From contig NZ_JAJSEC010000001.1 of the NCBI RefSeq assembly GCF_021272185.1, positions 1 to 64,000 on the forward strand: a stretch of DNA of 64,000 nucleotides, read 5' to 3'. The notes beneath the pieces were generated by a model. That model did not search any database and was not told the origin of the DNA. It saw only the letters and a program-made list of their open reading frames with translations. The DNA is from Roseivivax sp. GX 12232 (GTDB lineage Bacteria > Pseudomonadota > Alphaproteobacteria > Rhodobacterales > Rhodobacteraceae). The position numbers and the translations under genes are program-made. Of the stretch, positions 16,511-25,155 are shown one piece after another. The first letter of the stretch is position 1; every line of letters begins with the position of its first letter.

Positions 16511-16810
16511 TATGGACATAAACGCGCTCGTAATAAGCGGATCGGACCCGGGGGCGGTACCCGGCGGCTCCACCAAACACCCTTCGTTGGGGGGATCCTG
16601 GGGCCGAAACAGGATCGACGAACGTGTAAAGGGGTAGCTTTGTCCCGGTGAGGTACCACCGTTATCGGTCCGTAAAGCATAATTGCCAACGACAATCGTG
16701 CTCCGGTCGCTCTCGCAGCCTAATGCTGCGCGAAAGACCGAAATCTTAAGTCCAGTCCTCTAGCAAGGGCTGGCGGGGTTCGCAGGCACCTGGCAACAGA
16801 AGCCTGCATT
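16495..16810 (+). ncRNA. ssrA: tmRNA, circularly permuted two-piece gene
   Basis: tmRNA rescues stalled ribosomes. Here the order of the halves is reversed, as in alphaproteobacteria. The acceptor part comes first: a T-arm-like stem-loop near 16547-16562 followed by GGCTCC and ACCA, ending at 16575. After a ~24-base spacer the coding part starts at 16600 with GGGGCC, which pairs with GGCTCC, followed by the tRNA-like GAAACAGGATCGACG. The tag frame 16685-16723 reads ANDNRAPVALAA then TAA. A GCAGGC/GCCTGC hairpin at 16782-16807 closes the gene. Exact 5' and 3' ends are estimates. Confidence 0.93.
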
Positions 16811-16938
16811 TCAATACAATATGGGATGTTTGATGGCGCTGACGGGTGCATTGCGCCGGGCTATGCAAGCTGCGTGGTCACGCCGGGGGCGGGCCGAGCG
16901 TTTTGCCATCCGACCCAAAGCTCCAGCCGCAACGCGCC

Positions 16939-17991
16939 TCACCCCTCTTCGCCGGAGTTCGCCTTCTCGAGGTCATCCGGACGCCCGACGTCGAGCCAGG
17001 GTTCGTGCATCGGATAGGCCACGGTGCGCTCGCCGGCCTCCCGCAACCGGTCGAAAAGCATCGGCATGTCGCAGCGCTCGTCGCGCCGGAGATGCGCCAG
17101 GGCCTGCGGCTCGAAGGCATAGACACCCGCGTTGATATGGCTGCGCGACACTGGTTTCTCGACGAAGCCCGTGATCTCCAGCCCGTCCATCTGCACCACG
17201 CCATAAGGATTGGTCCACTCGTAGATCCGCACGGCCATGACGCCCAGCGCCTCCTGCCGCTCGCAGAACTCGATCAGGTCGCGGTAGTCGATGTCGGTCA
17301 GCACGTCGCCATTGGTCACGACGAAGGGCCGCGTCGGCGCGGGCGAAAGAAGCGACAGCGCGCCGGCGGTTCCAAGCGGCTGATCTTCGGTCACGTAGTC
17401 GATCGAGACCCCGAACCGCGACCCGTCGCCGAAATGGTCCCGGATCATCTCGCCAAGGTAGTTCAGCGACAGGATGAACTTGGTGAACCCCTGGCCGCGG
17501 GCGCGTTCGATGATGTGCTGCAGAATCGGTTTGCCGGCCACCGGCAGCAGCGGCTTGGGGCAGTTCTCGGTGTAGGGCCGCAGCCGCGTGCCTTTGCCGC
17601 CGGCCATGATCACCATGGCATGGTCATGCGCGATCGGCCGGTCGAGGTCGTTCCAGAGATGCAGCCCGACCACGTGGCCCTCGCCGTCGACCACCGGCAC
17701 CTGCATGACGTCGTTGGCCTGCATGATCGCGCGGATCATCGCGCGGTCGGCGCCTTCGGGCACGACCAGAGGCCGCTTGTTCGCCACGTCCTGGGCCAGG
17801 TCCTCCATGGTCAGGCCGCGCAGCAAGCCACGGCGCACATCGCCGTCGGTCACCGTGCCGAAGAGCCGCCGCTCCGCGTCCACGCAGAGCACCAGCTTCA
17901 GGCCGGTCTCGTTGAGATTGGCGATGGTCTCGCCCAGCGTGGCGTCGCGCGGCAGGAGCGCCCCGCGCCACTTCGTGTCCTGTTCCGTCAC
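16939..17991 (-). CDS. ptmE: CBS-domain nucleotidyltransferase, PtmE-like (GlcN-1-P guanylyltransferase)
   Basis: A 350-residue protein. Residues 1-125 are a pair of CBS domains (LFGTVTDGDVRRGLL and VPVVDGEGHVVGLHLW). From about 127 comes a sugar-phosphate nucleotidyltransferase with AGGKGTRLRPYTENCPKPLLPV and the metal-binding VTNGDVLTDIDY. In Campylobacter, PtmE of the same architecture activates glucosamine-1-phosphate with GTP at the start of the legionaminic acid route. Start is GTG at 17991, overlapping the legG stop as GTGA. Last gene of the legB-to-ptmE run. Specificity for GTP rather than CTP or UTP is inferred from architecture and neighbours. Confidence 0.82.
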   Translation of the reverse strand: MTEQDTKWRGALLPRDATLGETIANLNETGLKLVLCVDAERRLFGTVTDGDVRRGLLRGLTMEDLAQDVANKRPLVVPEGADRAMIRAIMQANDVMQVPVVDGEGHVVGLHLWNDLDRPIAHDHAMVIMAGGKGTRLRPYTENCPKPLLPVAGKPILQHIIERARGQGFTKFILSLNYLGEMIRDHFGDGSRFGVSIDYVTEDQPLGTAGALSLLSPAPTRPFVVTNGDVLTDIDYRDLIEFCERQEALGVMAVRIYEWTNPYGVVQMDGLEITGFVEKPVSRSHINAGVYAFEPQALAHLRRDERCDMPMLFDRLREAGERTVAYPMHEPWLDVGRPDDLEKANSGEEG

Positions 17992-19160
17992 GCGGTCTGC
18001 TCCTCGGGCCAGGGCATGTCGAAAAAGCCCTTGGGGCGGGCTTGGGTGTCCCAGTTCTCGATCACCTCGAGCGTGCGGGCGCTGGCCCCGCCGTCGCCGT
18101 ATGGATTGACCAGACCCTCGAGCCCCGCACGAAACTCCGGCGCGAGGATACGGGTGATCGCGGCCTCTATGGCCCCGCGGTCTGCGGCGCAGTCCACAAC
18201 GCTCTCGGCCTTCAGGCGCCCGTCCTGACGGCTGCCGATATTGACCGTGCCGATCTTGAAGGCCGGCGCCTCGATCAGTCCCGAGGAGGAATTGCCCACC
18301 ACCCCGTCGACATGAGCCAGCGCCGAAAGATAGCGCCTCTGGCCGAGCGAGCGGTGCACGCAGGCGCGCCCGGGATGCCGCGCGACAAATGCGTCGATCA
18401 TCTCGAACAGCACCTGACCGCCGGAGTCCGCGTTGGGCATGGTGAAGATCAGCTGAGCGGGCGTCTCTTCCAGCGCGGAGAGCAGCTCGCGCATCTGCGC
18501 GGCAGGGTCCGCACCGCTGGCCGTCTCGGGGTGGAAGGTCACCATCAGGCTCCGCTCGCCAAGGGGCAGTCCAAGCGCCTCTTCCAACTCGCCGCGCGCC
18601 ATGGGCTCAAGTCGTGCAATGCCATCGAGGCCAAAGCCGCCGACGTCAAAGACCCGCCCAGGGTCCTCGCCCATCTGCACCACCCGCCGCCGGTAGGCTT
18701 CGCTTGCGGTGAAATGCAGGTCCGCCATCTTGGTGATGGCGTGCCGGATCGCGTCGTCGAAAGCGCCTTCGGTGACCTCCCCACCGTGCAAATGGGCGAT
18801 GGGCACGCCCGCGATCAACGCCGCCGAGGCGGCCGCGAGAATCTCGAAGCGGTCTCCCAGAAGAACCACCATGTCCGGCGCCAGGTGCTGGAAGGCATCG
18901 GCAAAACCCGACATCGCGAGACCCATGGATTTCGTCACCGCCGGGCTGCTGTCCGAGGCCAGGAGCATCTCGACCTTCCAGTCGATCGTGAAGCCGTCCG
19001 CTTCGATCGCGCGCCAGGTCTCGCCGAACTGCGGGGCGAGATGCATGCCCGTCACCACGGTCTGCAGCTCGCAGGAGGTCGAGTCCTTCAGCCCCTGCAT
19101 GAGCCAGCGCAGAAGCCCGTATTCAGCGCGCGAGCCGGTGACGACGCAGACCCGTTTCAC
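17988..19160 (-). CDS. legG: NDP-N,N'-diacetylbacillosamine 2-epimerase (hydrolysing), NeuC/LegG family
   Basis: A 390-residue enzyme of the UDP-GlcNAc 2-epimerase family that releases the nucleotide and inverts C2, here most likely giving 2,4-diacetamido-2,4,6-trideoxymannose. The N-terminus VCVVTGSRAEYGLL, then VVLLGDRFEILAAA, HLHGGEVTEGAFDDAIRHAITK and GNSSSGLIEAP are hallmark NeuC motifs. The start is GTG at 19160, overlapping the legI stop. A sialic acid NeuC would look much the same; legC, legB and ptmE in the same run favour the legionaminic role. Confidence 0.88.
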   Translation of the reverse strand: MKRVCVVTGSRAEYGLLRWLMQGLKDSTSCELQTVVTGMHLAPQFGETWRAIEADGFTIDWKVEMLLASDSSPAVTKSMGLAMSGFADAFQHLAPDMVVLLGDRFEILAAASAALIAGVPIAHLHGGEVTEGAFDDAIRHAITKMADLHFTASEAYRRRVVQMGEDPGRVFDVGGFGLDGIARLEPMARGELEEALGLPLGERSLMVTFHPETASGADPAAQMRELLSALEETPAQLIFTMPNADSGGQVLFEMIDAFVARHPGRACVHRSLGQRRYLSALAHVDGVVGNSSSGLIEAPAFKIGTVNIGSRQDGRLKAESVVDCAADRGAIEAAITRILAPEFRAGLEGLVNPYGDGGASARTLEVIENWDTQARPKGFFDMPWPEEQTA

Positions 19161-20185
19161 AGGTGGACCTCCTCATCCGTCTCGAAGGCCCGGGGCGCCG
19201 CCTGTCCGACCACCTCGTCCCAGCGCATCGGCGAGAGGCCGGTGCCAGGCCGTTTGGCGGTCAGGTTGTCCTCGCTGAAACGCTCGCCCGGGGCGATCGG
19301 CCGGGCGGCCACGATGGATTTCCGCGCGACTGCGCAATTCGCCGCCTCGGACGCCGTGCGCGCCTTGATCGGCGAGCCCAGCGCCCGCTCGATGCGCCGG
19401 ATGCCGCGGATCATCTCGCGCAGCTCCTCGGGCTCGAGGCTCGCCGCATGGTCGGGCCCGGGCATGGCGCGGTCGAGCGTGAAGTGTTTCTCGATCACCC
19501 GCGCCCCCAACGCGACGGCGGCAATCGCCACCTCGATGCCCTCGGTGTGGTCGGAGTAGCCGACAGGCACCCCGAAAGCCTCGGCGATGGTCCGCATGGC
19601 CCGCAGGTTCACTTCGTCGAACGGCGCGGGATACTCGGTGGTGCAATGCAGCACGGTGATGCGGGCGCGCGGCAGCCCGGCCTCTTCGAGCGCGGCGATG
19701 GCCGCCTCGATGTCGCCGAGCGTCGCCATGCCGGTCGACAGGATCACGTCTTTCCCGAAGGAGGCGAGCCTGCGCAGATACGGCAGGTTGGTGATCTCGC
19801 CCGAGGGGATCTTGAACTGCGGGAAGCCCAGGGTGTTCAGGTAGTCGAGACTGTTGAGATCGAAGCCGGTCGAGAAAAAGCCGATGCCGCGGGCCTCGCA
19901 ATGCGCGATCAGCGCTGCGTGATCGGCCTCGCTCAGCTCGAGCTTGCGCAGCATGGCCAGTTGCGAGCTGTCGCCATCGGATCCTTCGCCCGCCGTGTTG
20001 CGGCTTTGGTAGCTGGCCTTCTGCGCCGAGGCCGCAGCGATCTTCTCGGCCTTGAAGGTCTGGAACTTGACCAGATCCGCCCCGGCCTCCGCCGCGACAT
20101 CGACGAGGCGTTTGGCCGTCTCGAGATCGCCGTTGTGGTTCACGCCGGCCTCGGCGATGACCAGAACCTTTGCGTCTTGCGTCAC
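19157..20185 (-). CDS. legI: Nonulosonic acid synthase (N,N'-diacetyllegionaminate synthase type)
   Basis: A 342-residue NeuB-family enzyme that condenses a six-carbon N-acylated mannose-type sugar with phosphoenolpyruvate to form the nine-carbon acid. The TIM barrel opens with VLVIAEAGVNHNGD and has VKFQTFKAEKI, KIPSGEITNLPYLR and GYSDHTEG. The last ~60 residues form the SAF antifreeze-like lid. The start is GTG at 20185, set by the GTGA overlap with the legH stop; a longer frame would run through legH. NeuB, LegI and PseI cannot be told apart with certainty by eye; the neighbours point to LegI. Confidence 0.9.
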   Translation of the reverse strand: MTQDAKVLVIAEAGVNHNGDLETAKRLVDVAAEAGADLVKFQTFKAEKIAAASAQKASYQSRNTAGEGSDGDSSQLAMLRKLELSEADHAALIAHCEARGIGFFSTGFDLNSLDYLNTLGFPQFKIPSGEITNLPYLRRLASFGKDVILSTGMATLGDIEAAIAALEEAGLPRARITVLHCTTEYPAPFDEVNLRAMRTIAEAFGVPVGYSDHTEGIEVAIAAVALGARVIEKHFTLDRAMPGPDHAASLEPEELREMIRGIRRIERALGSPIKARTASEAANCAVARKSIVAARPIAPGERFSEDNLTAKRPGTGLSPMRWDEVVGQAAPRAFETDEEVHL

Positions 20186-20814
20186 GACGGTGCCCTCCGC
20201 GGTGTCTCGCGTATGGTCGTATCCTCGGGCAGATCGCTGCGGATCACGCAGCCCGCCCCGATCACGCTGCCCCGGCCGATGCTTATGCCCTGGTGGATGA
20301 TCGCACCGGAGCCGATGAAACAGCCCTCCCCGAGCGTGACATTGCCATTCACCCGCGCCCCGGTCGAGACGTGGCAATGATCCCCGATCCTCGCGTCGTG
20401 CTCGACCAGGCATTGGCTGTTGAGAATGCAGTTCTCTCCGATCTCGGCCCCGGCATTGGCAATCGCCCCGTGCATGAGAATGCTGCCCGCGCCCAGGCTG
20501 GCGTGGCGAGAGCAGTAGGACGTGGGCGCGCAGACGACGGGCAGATCCGCGCCCGCGGCCCGGGCCGCGGCGAAACAGCGGATCCGCGCGGCGGCGGAGG
20601 CGATCTGCCCGATGGTCACAAGCGCCGCCGGATGCGCCGCCAGGATGTCGTCGAGCGCGTCGTCCGTCCCGAGGATGGGATAGCCCAGAACGGCGGTCGT
20701 CTCGGCGCCGGGACGCTCGACGATACCGGCGACCTCGAACCGCCCCTCGGCCTCGATCACGTCGATCGCGGCGCGGCAATGGCCGCCGCCGCCGATGAGC
20801 ACGATCCCGGTCAT
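20182..20814 (-). CDS. legH: PglD/NeuD-family sugar N-acetyltransferase
   Basis: A 210-residue acetyltransferase. Residues 1-75 form the small Rossmann-like substrate domain (IVLIGGGGHCRAAIDVIEA) found in PglD and NeuD. Residues ~85-200 are a left-handed beta-helix of hexapeptide repeats (GAGSILMHGAIANAGAEIG, GEGCFIGSGAII) that binds acetyl-CoA. In this context it most likely acetylates the 4-amino group made by LegC. O-acetylation of the finished acid, the NeuD role, is the alternative. Start ATG at 20814 overlaps the legC stop (ATGA); its own stop overlaps legI. Confidence 0.82.
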   Translation of the reverse strand: MTGIVLIGGGGHCRAAIDVIEAEGRFEVAGIVERPGAETTAVLGYPILGTDDALDDILAAHPAALVTIGQIASAAARIRCFAAARAAGADLPVVCAPTSYCSRHASLGAGSILMHGAIANAGAEIGENCILNSQCLVEHDARIGDHCHVSTGARVNGNVTLGEGCFIGSGAIIHQGISIGRGSVIGAGCVIRSDLPEDTTIRETPRRAPS

Positions 20815-21995
20815 GCCAGGGTTGCCCCGAGATAGGCCGAGGAGGGCACATTCACCACGCGGGCGGCCAGGTCCTCGGTCAAGGGCAGCGCCGCTCTTGG
20901 CGCATCGGCGTAGATCGGCAAGGTATGGAGCGGCTCCCAGACCGGCCGCGCCATGAGGCCCGCGTCGTTCAGCACCCCAAGCAGCGTGTCGCGCGCAGCG
21001 GCGGCATGCGGCTTCAGGACAAAGGCGTTCAGCCAGTAGTTCGACTCCGCGCCTTCGGGTTCGCGCAGCACCTCGAGATCGGGATGATCCGCGAAACTTG
21101 CCAGATAGGCCTCGGCCAGCCGGCGTTTCTGGGCCAGCCGGGTGTCGAGCTGGGCAAGCTGCGCCACGCCCAGCGCGGCATTAAGGTTCGGCATCCGGTA
21201 ATTATAGCCGATCTCATCGTGTTCGAAGGCCCAGCGATGGGCGGCTTTCGCGGTTGTGGTCAGATGCTTCGCGCGTGCCGCGAGCTCGGGGTCGTCGGTA
21301 ACTATGGCACCGCCGCCGCCCGTCGTCAGGACCTTGTTGCCATTGAAGCTGAGCGCGCTGACCCGGCCGAAACTGCCGCAGCGCTTGCCCTTGTAGCGGC
21401 TGCCCAGGGCTTCGGCGGCATCCTCGACGATGACGAGGCCGGCGTCCTGGGCGACCTCAGCGAGCCCGTCGATGTCGACCGGGTGACCAAAAGCGTGCAT
21501 CGGCAGGATCGCCGAAATCCGCCGTCCGGTTTCGCGGTTGAAGAGCCCCTCGCCGCGCCGCTCGGTGGTGGCATCCAGATGCGTCCGCAGCGCCGCGGGA
21601 TCGAGCCCCAGGGTCCGTTCTTCCACGTCCACGAAATGCGGCACCGCGCCCAGGTGATGCGTGGCATTGGCCGTAGCCACGAAGGTCAGCGAGGGCATCA
21701 GCACCTCGTCGCCCGCGGACACGCCCGCGACCCGCAGCGCCACCTCCAGCGCGGCCGTGCCGTTCACCACCGCGACGCCATGCGCCGTCCCGCAGGCGGC
21801 GGCGATCTCGGCCTCGAAACGGTCGACGTATTTGCCCACCGAGGACACCCAGCCCGAGCGGACGCAATCGGCCACCAGCGTCTCTTCCTCGCCGTGGAAC
21901 TCGGGCTTGTGCAGCGGAACGAAGTCGGAGGGCGCGCCCAGCATGGCGTGCAGGCGATCGCGGATGTCATGGGCCAGGCGGGTCGGATCGGTCAT
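20811..21995 (-). CDS. legC: NDP-4-keto-6-deoxy-sugar aminotransferase, LegC type
   Basis: A 394-residue PLP enzyme of the DegT/DnrJ/EryC1 family that transfers an amino group to C4 of the keto sugar made by LegB. Motifs include GTAALEVALRVAGVSAGDEVLMPSLTF-type core elements, EDAAEALGS and SFNGNKVLTTGGGG, whose Lys carries the PLP. The ~50-residue N-terminal extension (FVPLHKPEFHGEEETLV) is characteristic of LegC relative to PseC. Start ATG at 21995; the longer open frame upstream lies inside legB. It is 8 bases downstream of legB. Confidence 0.9.
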   Translation of the reverse strand: MTDPTRLAHDIRDRLHAMLGAPSDFVPLHKPEFHGEEETLVADCVRSGWVSSVGKYVDRFEAEIAAACGTAHGVAVVNGTAALEVALRVAGVSAGDEVLMPSLTFVATANATHHLGAVPHFVDVEERTLGLDPAALRTHLDATTERRGEGLFNRETGRRISAILPMHAFGHPVDIDGLAEVAQDAGLVIVEDAAEALGSRYKGKRCGSFGRVSALSFNGNKVLTTGGGGAIVTDDPELAARAKHLTTTAKAAHRWAFEHDEIGYNYRMPNLNAALGVAQLAQLDTRLAQKRRLAEAYLASFADHPDLEVLREPEGAESNYWLNAFVLKPHAAAARDTLLGVLNDAGLMARPVWEPLHTLPIYADAPRAALPLTEDLAARVVNVPSSAYLGATLA

Positions 21996-22003
21996 GCGGG
22001 CGC

Positions 22004-23005
22004 TCAGATGTTGTAGCGGTCGGTCTTGTACCGCGCGAGGTTGGCCGGATTCTGGAACCATTCGGCGGTCTCGGCCAGGCCGCGCACGAAGCCGTCGCGG
22101 CCGCTGAACTCCGGCGCCCAGCCGAAGCGGGCCTGGGCTTTCTCGGTCCCCGCGAAGAGCCGCTCGACCTCCGAGGCCGCCGGGCGCTCGCGGCTCTGGT
22201 CGCTCTCGATTTCGACCTCGACGCCCATGGCTTCGGCGATGAGGTCCACGGTGTCGCCGATGGAGATTTCGAAATTGCTGCCGATGTTCGTCACCTCGCC
22301 GATGCAGCTGTCGCAGGTCATCGCCTGGATGAAGCCGCGCGCGGTGTCCCGAACGAAGGTGAAATCGCGCGTCGGATGCAGCGCGCCCAGCTTCACGCGC
22401 CGCGAGCCCGCCGCGATCTGGCCGATGATCGTGGGGATGACCGCCCGCGCCGACTGCCGCGGCCCGTAGGTGTTGAAGGGTCGCAGCACCGAGACCGGCA
22501 TCTCGAAGGACCGCTGGAACGACAGCGCCATCTGGTCGGCGCCGACCTTGCTGGCCGCATAGGGCGATTGGGCGTTCAGCTGATGCTCTTCGGTGATCGG
22601 CACGAATTGCGCCGTGCCGTAGGTCTCCGAGGTCGAGGTGCAGACCGTGCGCGACACGCCGTGCCGGCGGGCCGCCTGCAGCACGTTGAGCGTGCCGGTC
22701 ACATTGGTCTGCACATAGGCGTCGGGCGCCTGGTAGCTGAAGGGAATGGCAATCAGGGCGGCGAGATGCAGGACGGTGTCGCACCCCTCGACCGCCGCAT
22801 CGACGCCGTAGGGGTCGCGAATATCGCCCGAGACCACCTCGAACTTGCCGGCCACATCCGGCGCGGCATCATCGAGCCAGCCCCAGGAGTTGAAGGAGTT
22901 GTAATAGACAAAGGCCCGCACGTCGTAGCCGTCCCGCACGAGCGTTTCGACCAGGTGCGACCCGATGAAGCCGTCCGCCCCGGTGACCAAGACCTTCTGT
23001 GCCAT
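22004..23005 (-). CDS. legB: NDP-GlcNAc 4,6-dehydratase, LegB type
   Basis: A 333-residue extended short-chain dehydrogenase that makes the 4-keto-6-deoxy sugar with bound NAD. The cofactor motif is VTGADGFIGSHL at residue 7-18. The catalytic elements are TSTSETYGTA and YAASK. PFNTYGPRQSARAVIPTII is typical of this branch, which retains the C5 configuration, unlike PseB. Start ATG at 23005. First gene of the minus-strand run ending with ptmE, divergent from legF with about 210 bases between, which should hold both promoters. Confidence 0.9.
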   Translation of the reverse strand: MAQKVLVTGADGFIGSHLVETLVRDGYDVRAFVYYNSFNSWGWLDDAAPDVAGKFEVVSGDIRDPYGVDAAVEGCDTVLHLAALIAIPFSYQAPDAYVQTNVTGTLNVLQAARRHGVSRTVCTSTSETYGTAQFVPITEEHQLNAQSPYAASKVGADQMALSFQRSFEMPVSVLRPFNTYGPRQSARAVIPTIIGQIAAGSRRVKLGALHPTRDFTFVRDTARGFIQAMTCDSCIGEVTNIGSNFEISIGDTVDLIAEAMGVEVEIESDQSRERPAASEVERLFAGTEKAQARFGWAPEFSGRDGFVRGLAETAEWFQNPANLARYKTDRYNI

Positions 23006-23218
23006 GCCGTTCCCTCAGCCGTCCTGTGGCGTGTCCCATGCCTCGGGATCACACCCCCTAGTTGGGGTTGGTCGTGCCACCGAACCCGCCCGCGCGCAAG
23101 CACCCAGCGCGGCGCCGCGCCCCCTGCCCCGACAACGAAGGGCCCGCAGATCCGCATCGACAAGACGCGCCGGGGCCCCTAGAGCTTGGCTCTGGAACAA
23201 AGGCGCATCGAGGCGGAC

Positions 23219-23929
23219 GTGAGCGACAAAGGCCTGCTGGCGATCATCCCCGCGCGCGGCGGATCCAAGGGGTTGCCGCGCAAGAACGTGCTGCCCCTGG
23301 GCGCGCAGCCGCTCATCGCCTGGACGATCCGTGCGGCGCTGGTCTCCGCATCCGTCCAGCGCGTGATCGTGAGCACCGACGACCGCGAGATCGCCGAGGC
23401 CGCCCGCGCCGCAGGGGCCGAGGTCCCCTTCCTGCGCCCGCCCGAGCTGGCCTCGGACACCGCCACTTCCGCCGACGTCGTGGCCCATGCCCTTGCGCAG
23501 GCGCCCGGCTTTGCCAGCGGCGTCTTGCTCCAGCCCACCTCTCCGTTCCGAACCGCCGAGGACATCGACACCGCGCAGGCGCTTTGGCGGGCTGGGCAGG
23601 CCGCGACCTGCGTCTCCGTCTGCGAGGCCGAGGAAAGCCCCTGGCTGATGTTCACACGGGATCCAGGCGGACAGCTCGACCGCGTTCTGCCGCAGCCGGA
23701 ACAGGGGCTTCGGCGGCAGGACCTCGCGCCGGCCTACCTTTTGAACGGGGCGATGTATTTCTTTCGGACGGAAGATTTTCTGGCCGACCGGCAGTTCGTC
23801 TCGGACGATACCGTCGGATACGTAATGCCCCGGGCGCGATCCCTGGATATCGACACCGCCGAGGATCTCGAGCTCGCACGCGACAGGCTGGCCGCCTGGG
23901 GTGGCCGCGTGCCGATGGACGTTGAGTGA
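23219..23929 (+). CDS. legF: CMP-legionaminate synthase (acylneuraminate cytidylyltransferase family)
   Basis: A 236-residue enzyme that joins CTP and the nine-carbon acid to make the CMP-activated donor. LLAIIPARGGSKGLPRKN is the nucleotide-binding signature; SGVLLQPTSPFRTAEDID and RSLDIDTAEDL are family motifs. The start is GTG at 23219, after GAGGCGGA, giving the N-terminus usual for the family; a TTG at 23186 would add 11 residues. It is transcribed away from legB and followed by the sulfotransferase-like gene. CMP-NeuAc and CMP-Leg synthases look alike; the pathway context decides. Confidence 0.9.
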   Translation: MSDKGLLAIIPARGGSKGLPRKNVLPLGAQPLIAWTIRAALVSASVQRVIVSTDDREIAEAARAAGAEVPFLRPPELASDTATSADVVAHALAQAPGFASGVLLQPTSPFRTAEDIDTAQALWRAGQAATCVSVCEAEESPWLMFTRDPGGQLDRVLPQPEQGLRRQDLAPAYLLNGAMYFFRTEDFLADRQFVSDDTVGYVMPRARSLDIDTAEDLELARDRLAAWGGRVPMDVE

Positions 23930-24018
23930 TCCCGCGGCCGAAGCTGGCGTGCGCGCCCCCGTGGTCTTGATTTCCGCCGCGTGCTAGGGGGACGCAAACG
24001 CAACGCGCCGAGGCTCCC

Positions 24019-25110
24019 ATGACCGCCGCCCCAAGATTGATCCTCCATATCGGCCAGGGCAAGACCGGCTCGACCTCGATCCAGAACGCGCTTCGGAACA
24101 ATCCCGAGACGCTGGCCCGCCACGGGGTCTTCTTTCCCGAGACCGGGCGGCACACCAATCACCAGGATATCTTCACCTATCTGACCGGCGACGTGAAACA
24201 CCACGATCCGGCGCTCGGTGGCGCACGCGACGATGCCCGCAAGACCGCGCTCGGCAAGGAGTACTGGGAGGCCGCCCGCCGCAATATCGCCGAGGCCGCG
24301 CCGGAACTGGTGGTTCTGTCCTGCGAGAACCAGTTCCGCCCGTTTTCGGCCGAGGCGCTGACCCGGCTGAGCCGCGAGTTGGAGGGCATGTTCTCCGAGA
24401 TCCTGGTGACCGCTTACCTGCGCGATCCTGCCGATCATTTCCTGTCCATGGCCCAGCAGGACGTGAAGAAGCGCCCCGACATCACCATCCCCGGCGAGAC
24501 CGCACTGCGCGACGTGCTGGAGCCCTGGCAGATGCACGGCCCCGGCCCGGTGGAGGTGATCCGTTTTGCCCGCGACACGCTGCAGGACGGCGATGTGGTC
24601 GCCGATTTCTGCGCCCGCTACCTGCCCTTTGCCGCGGGCGACCTGAGCATTCCCGCCAATCGCGACAACACCACGATCAGCGCCGAAGCCATGGCGCTTC
24701 TGCAGGCCTATCACCGCGGCGAGATCGCCCCGCCGTCGCGCTACCACGCGGCCCGTGCGCAGCGGACGAAGGAATTGATCCAGACCGCTGACGCCGCCGA
24801 ACCGGGCTTTTCCAAGCCGCGGCTCGCCGACGGTCTGAAAGCGGCGATCGAGGCGCGGGCGCAGGACCTCGGTTGGCTCGAAGAGCAGTTCGGCCTGTCT
24901 TTTCCCGGGCTCGATCCGGCCGCGATGCCGCGCGAGGCGGCGCGGGAGCGTATCGCCGGGATCGATGCGGTCTCGGATATCTGCGCGGTCGACGAGGCGC
25001 GGAAGAACGCCCTCTTGCAAAGGGTCCAAGCGGCGGGCGCACAAAAGCGCGGCCTGGGCGAGCGGCTCCTCGCGGCCTTCAGGCCCCGGCAAGACGCCAA
25101 GAGCGGTTAA
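24019..25110 (+). CDS. Sulfotransferase-like protein
   Basis: A 363-residue protein starting LILHIGQGKTGSTSIQNAL. That is the loop by which PAPS-dependent sulfotransferases bind the 5'-phosphosulfate (KTGSTS), placed after a first beta strand as in the family. AYLRDPADHFLSM resembles the 3'-phosphate-binding Arg/Ser segment. It could sulfate a surface glycan. It lies 89 bases after legF on the same strand and 45 bases before the GT42-like gene. The last 60 residues are charged and variable. The acceptor is unknown; a non-sulfating P-loop protein is possible. Confidence 0.68.
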   Translation: MTAAPRLILHIGQGKTGSTSIQNALRNNPETLARHGVFFPETGRHTNHQDIFTYLTGDVKHHDPALGGARDDARKTALGKEYWEAARRNIAEAAPELVVLSCENQFRPFSAEALTRLSRELEGMFSEILVTAYLRDPADHFLSMAQQDVKKRPDITIPGETALRDVLEPWQMHGPGPVEVIRFARDTLQDGDVVADFCARYLPFAAGDLSIPANRDNTTISAEAMALLQAYHRGEIAPPSRYHAARAQRTKELIQTADAAEPGFSKPRLADGLKAAIEARAQDLGWLEEQFGLSFPGLDPAAMPREAARERIAGIDAVSDICAVDEARKNALLQRVQAAGAQKRGLGERLLAAFRPRQDAKSG

Positions 25111-25155
25111 GCGCGCGCCGCCTTCACCGGGCGCGACAACAGACTGGAAAGAGAC

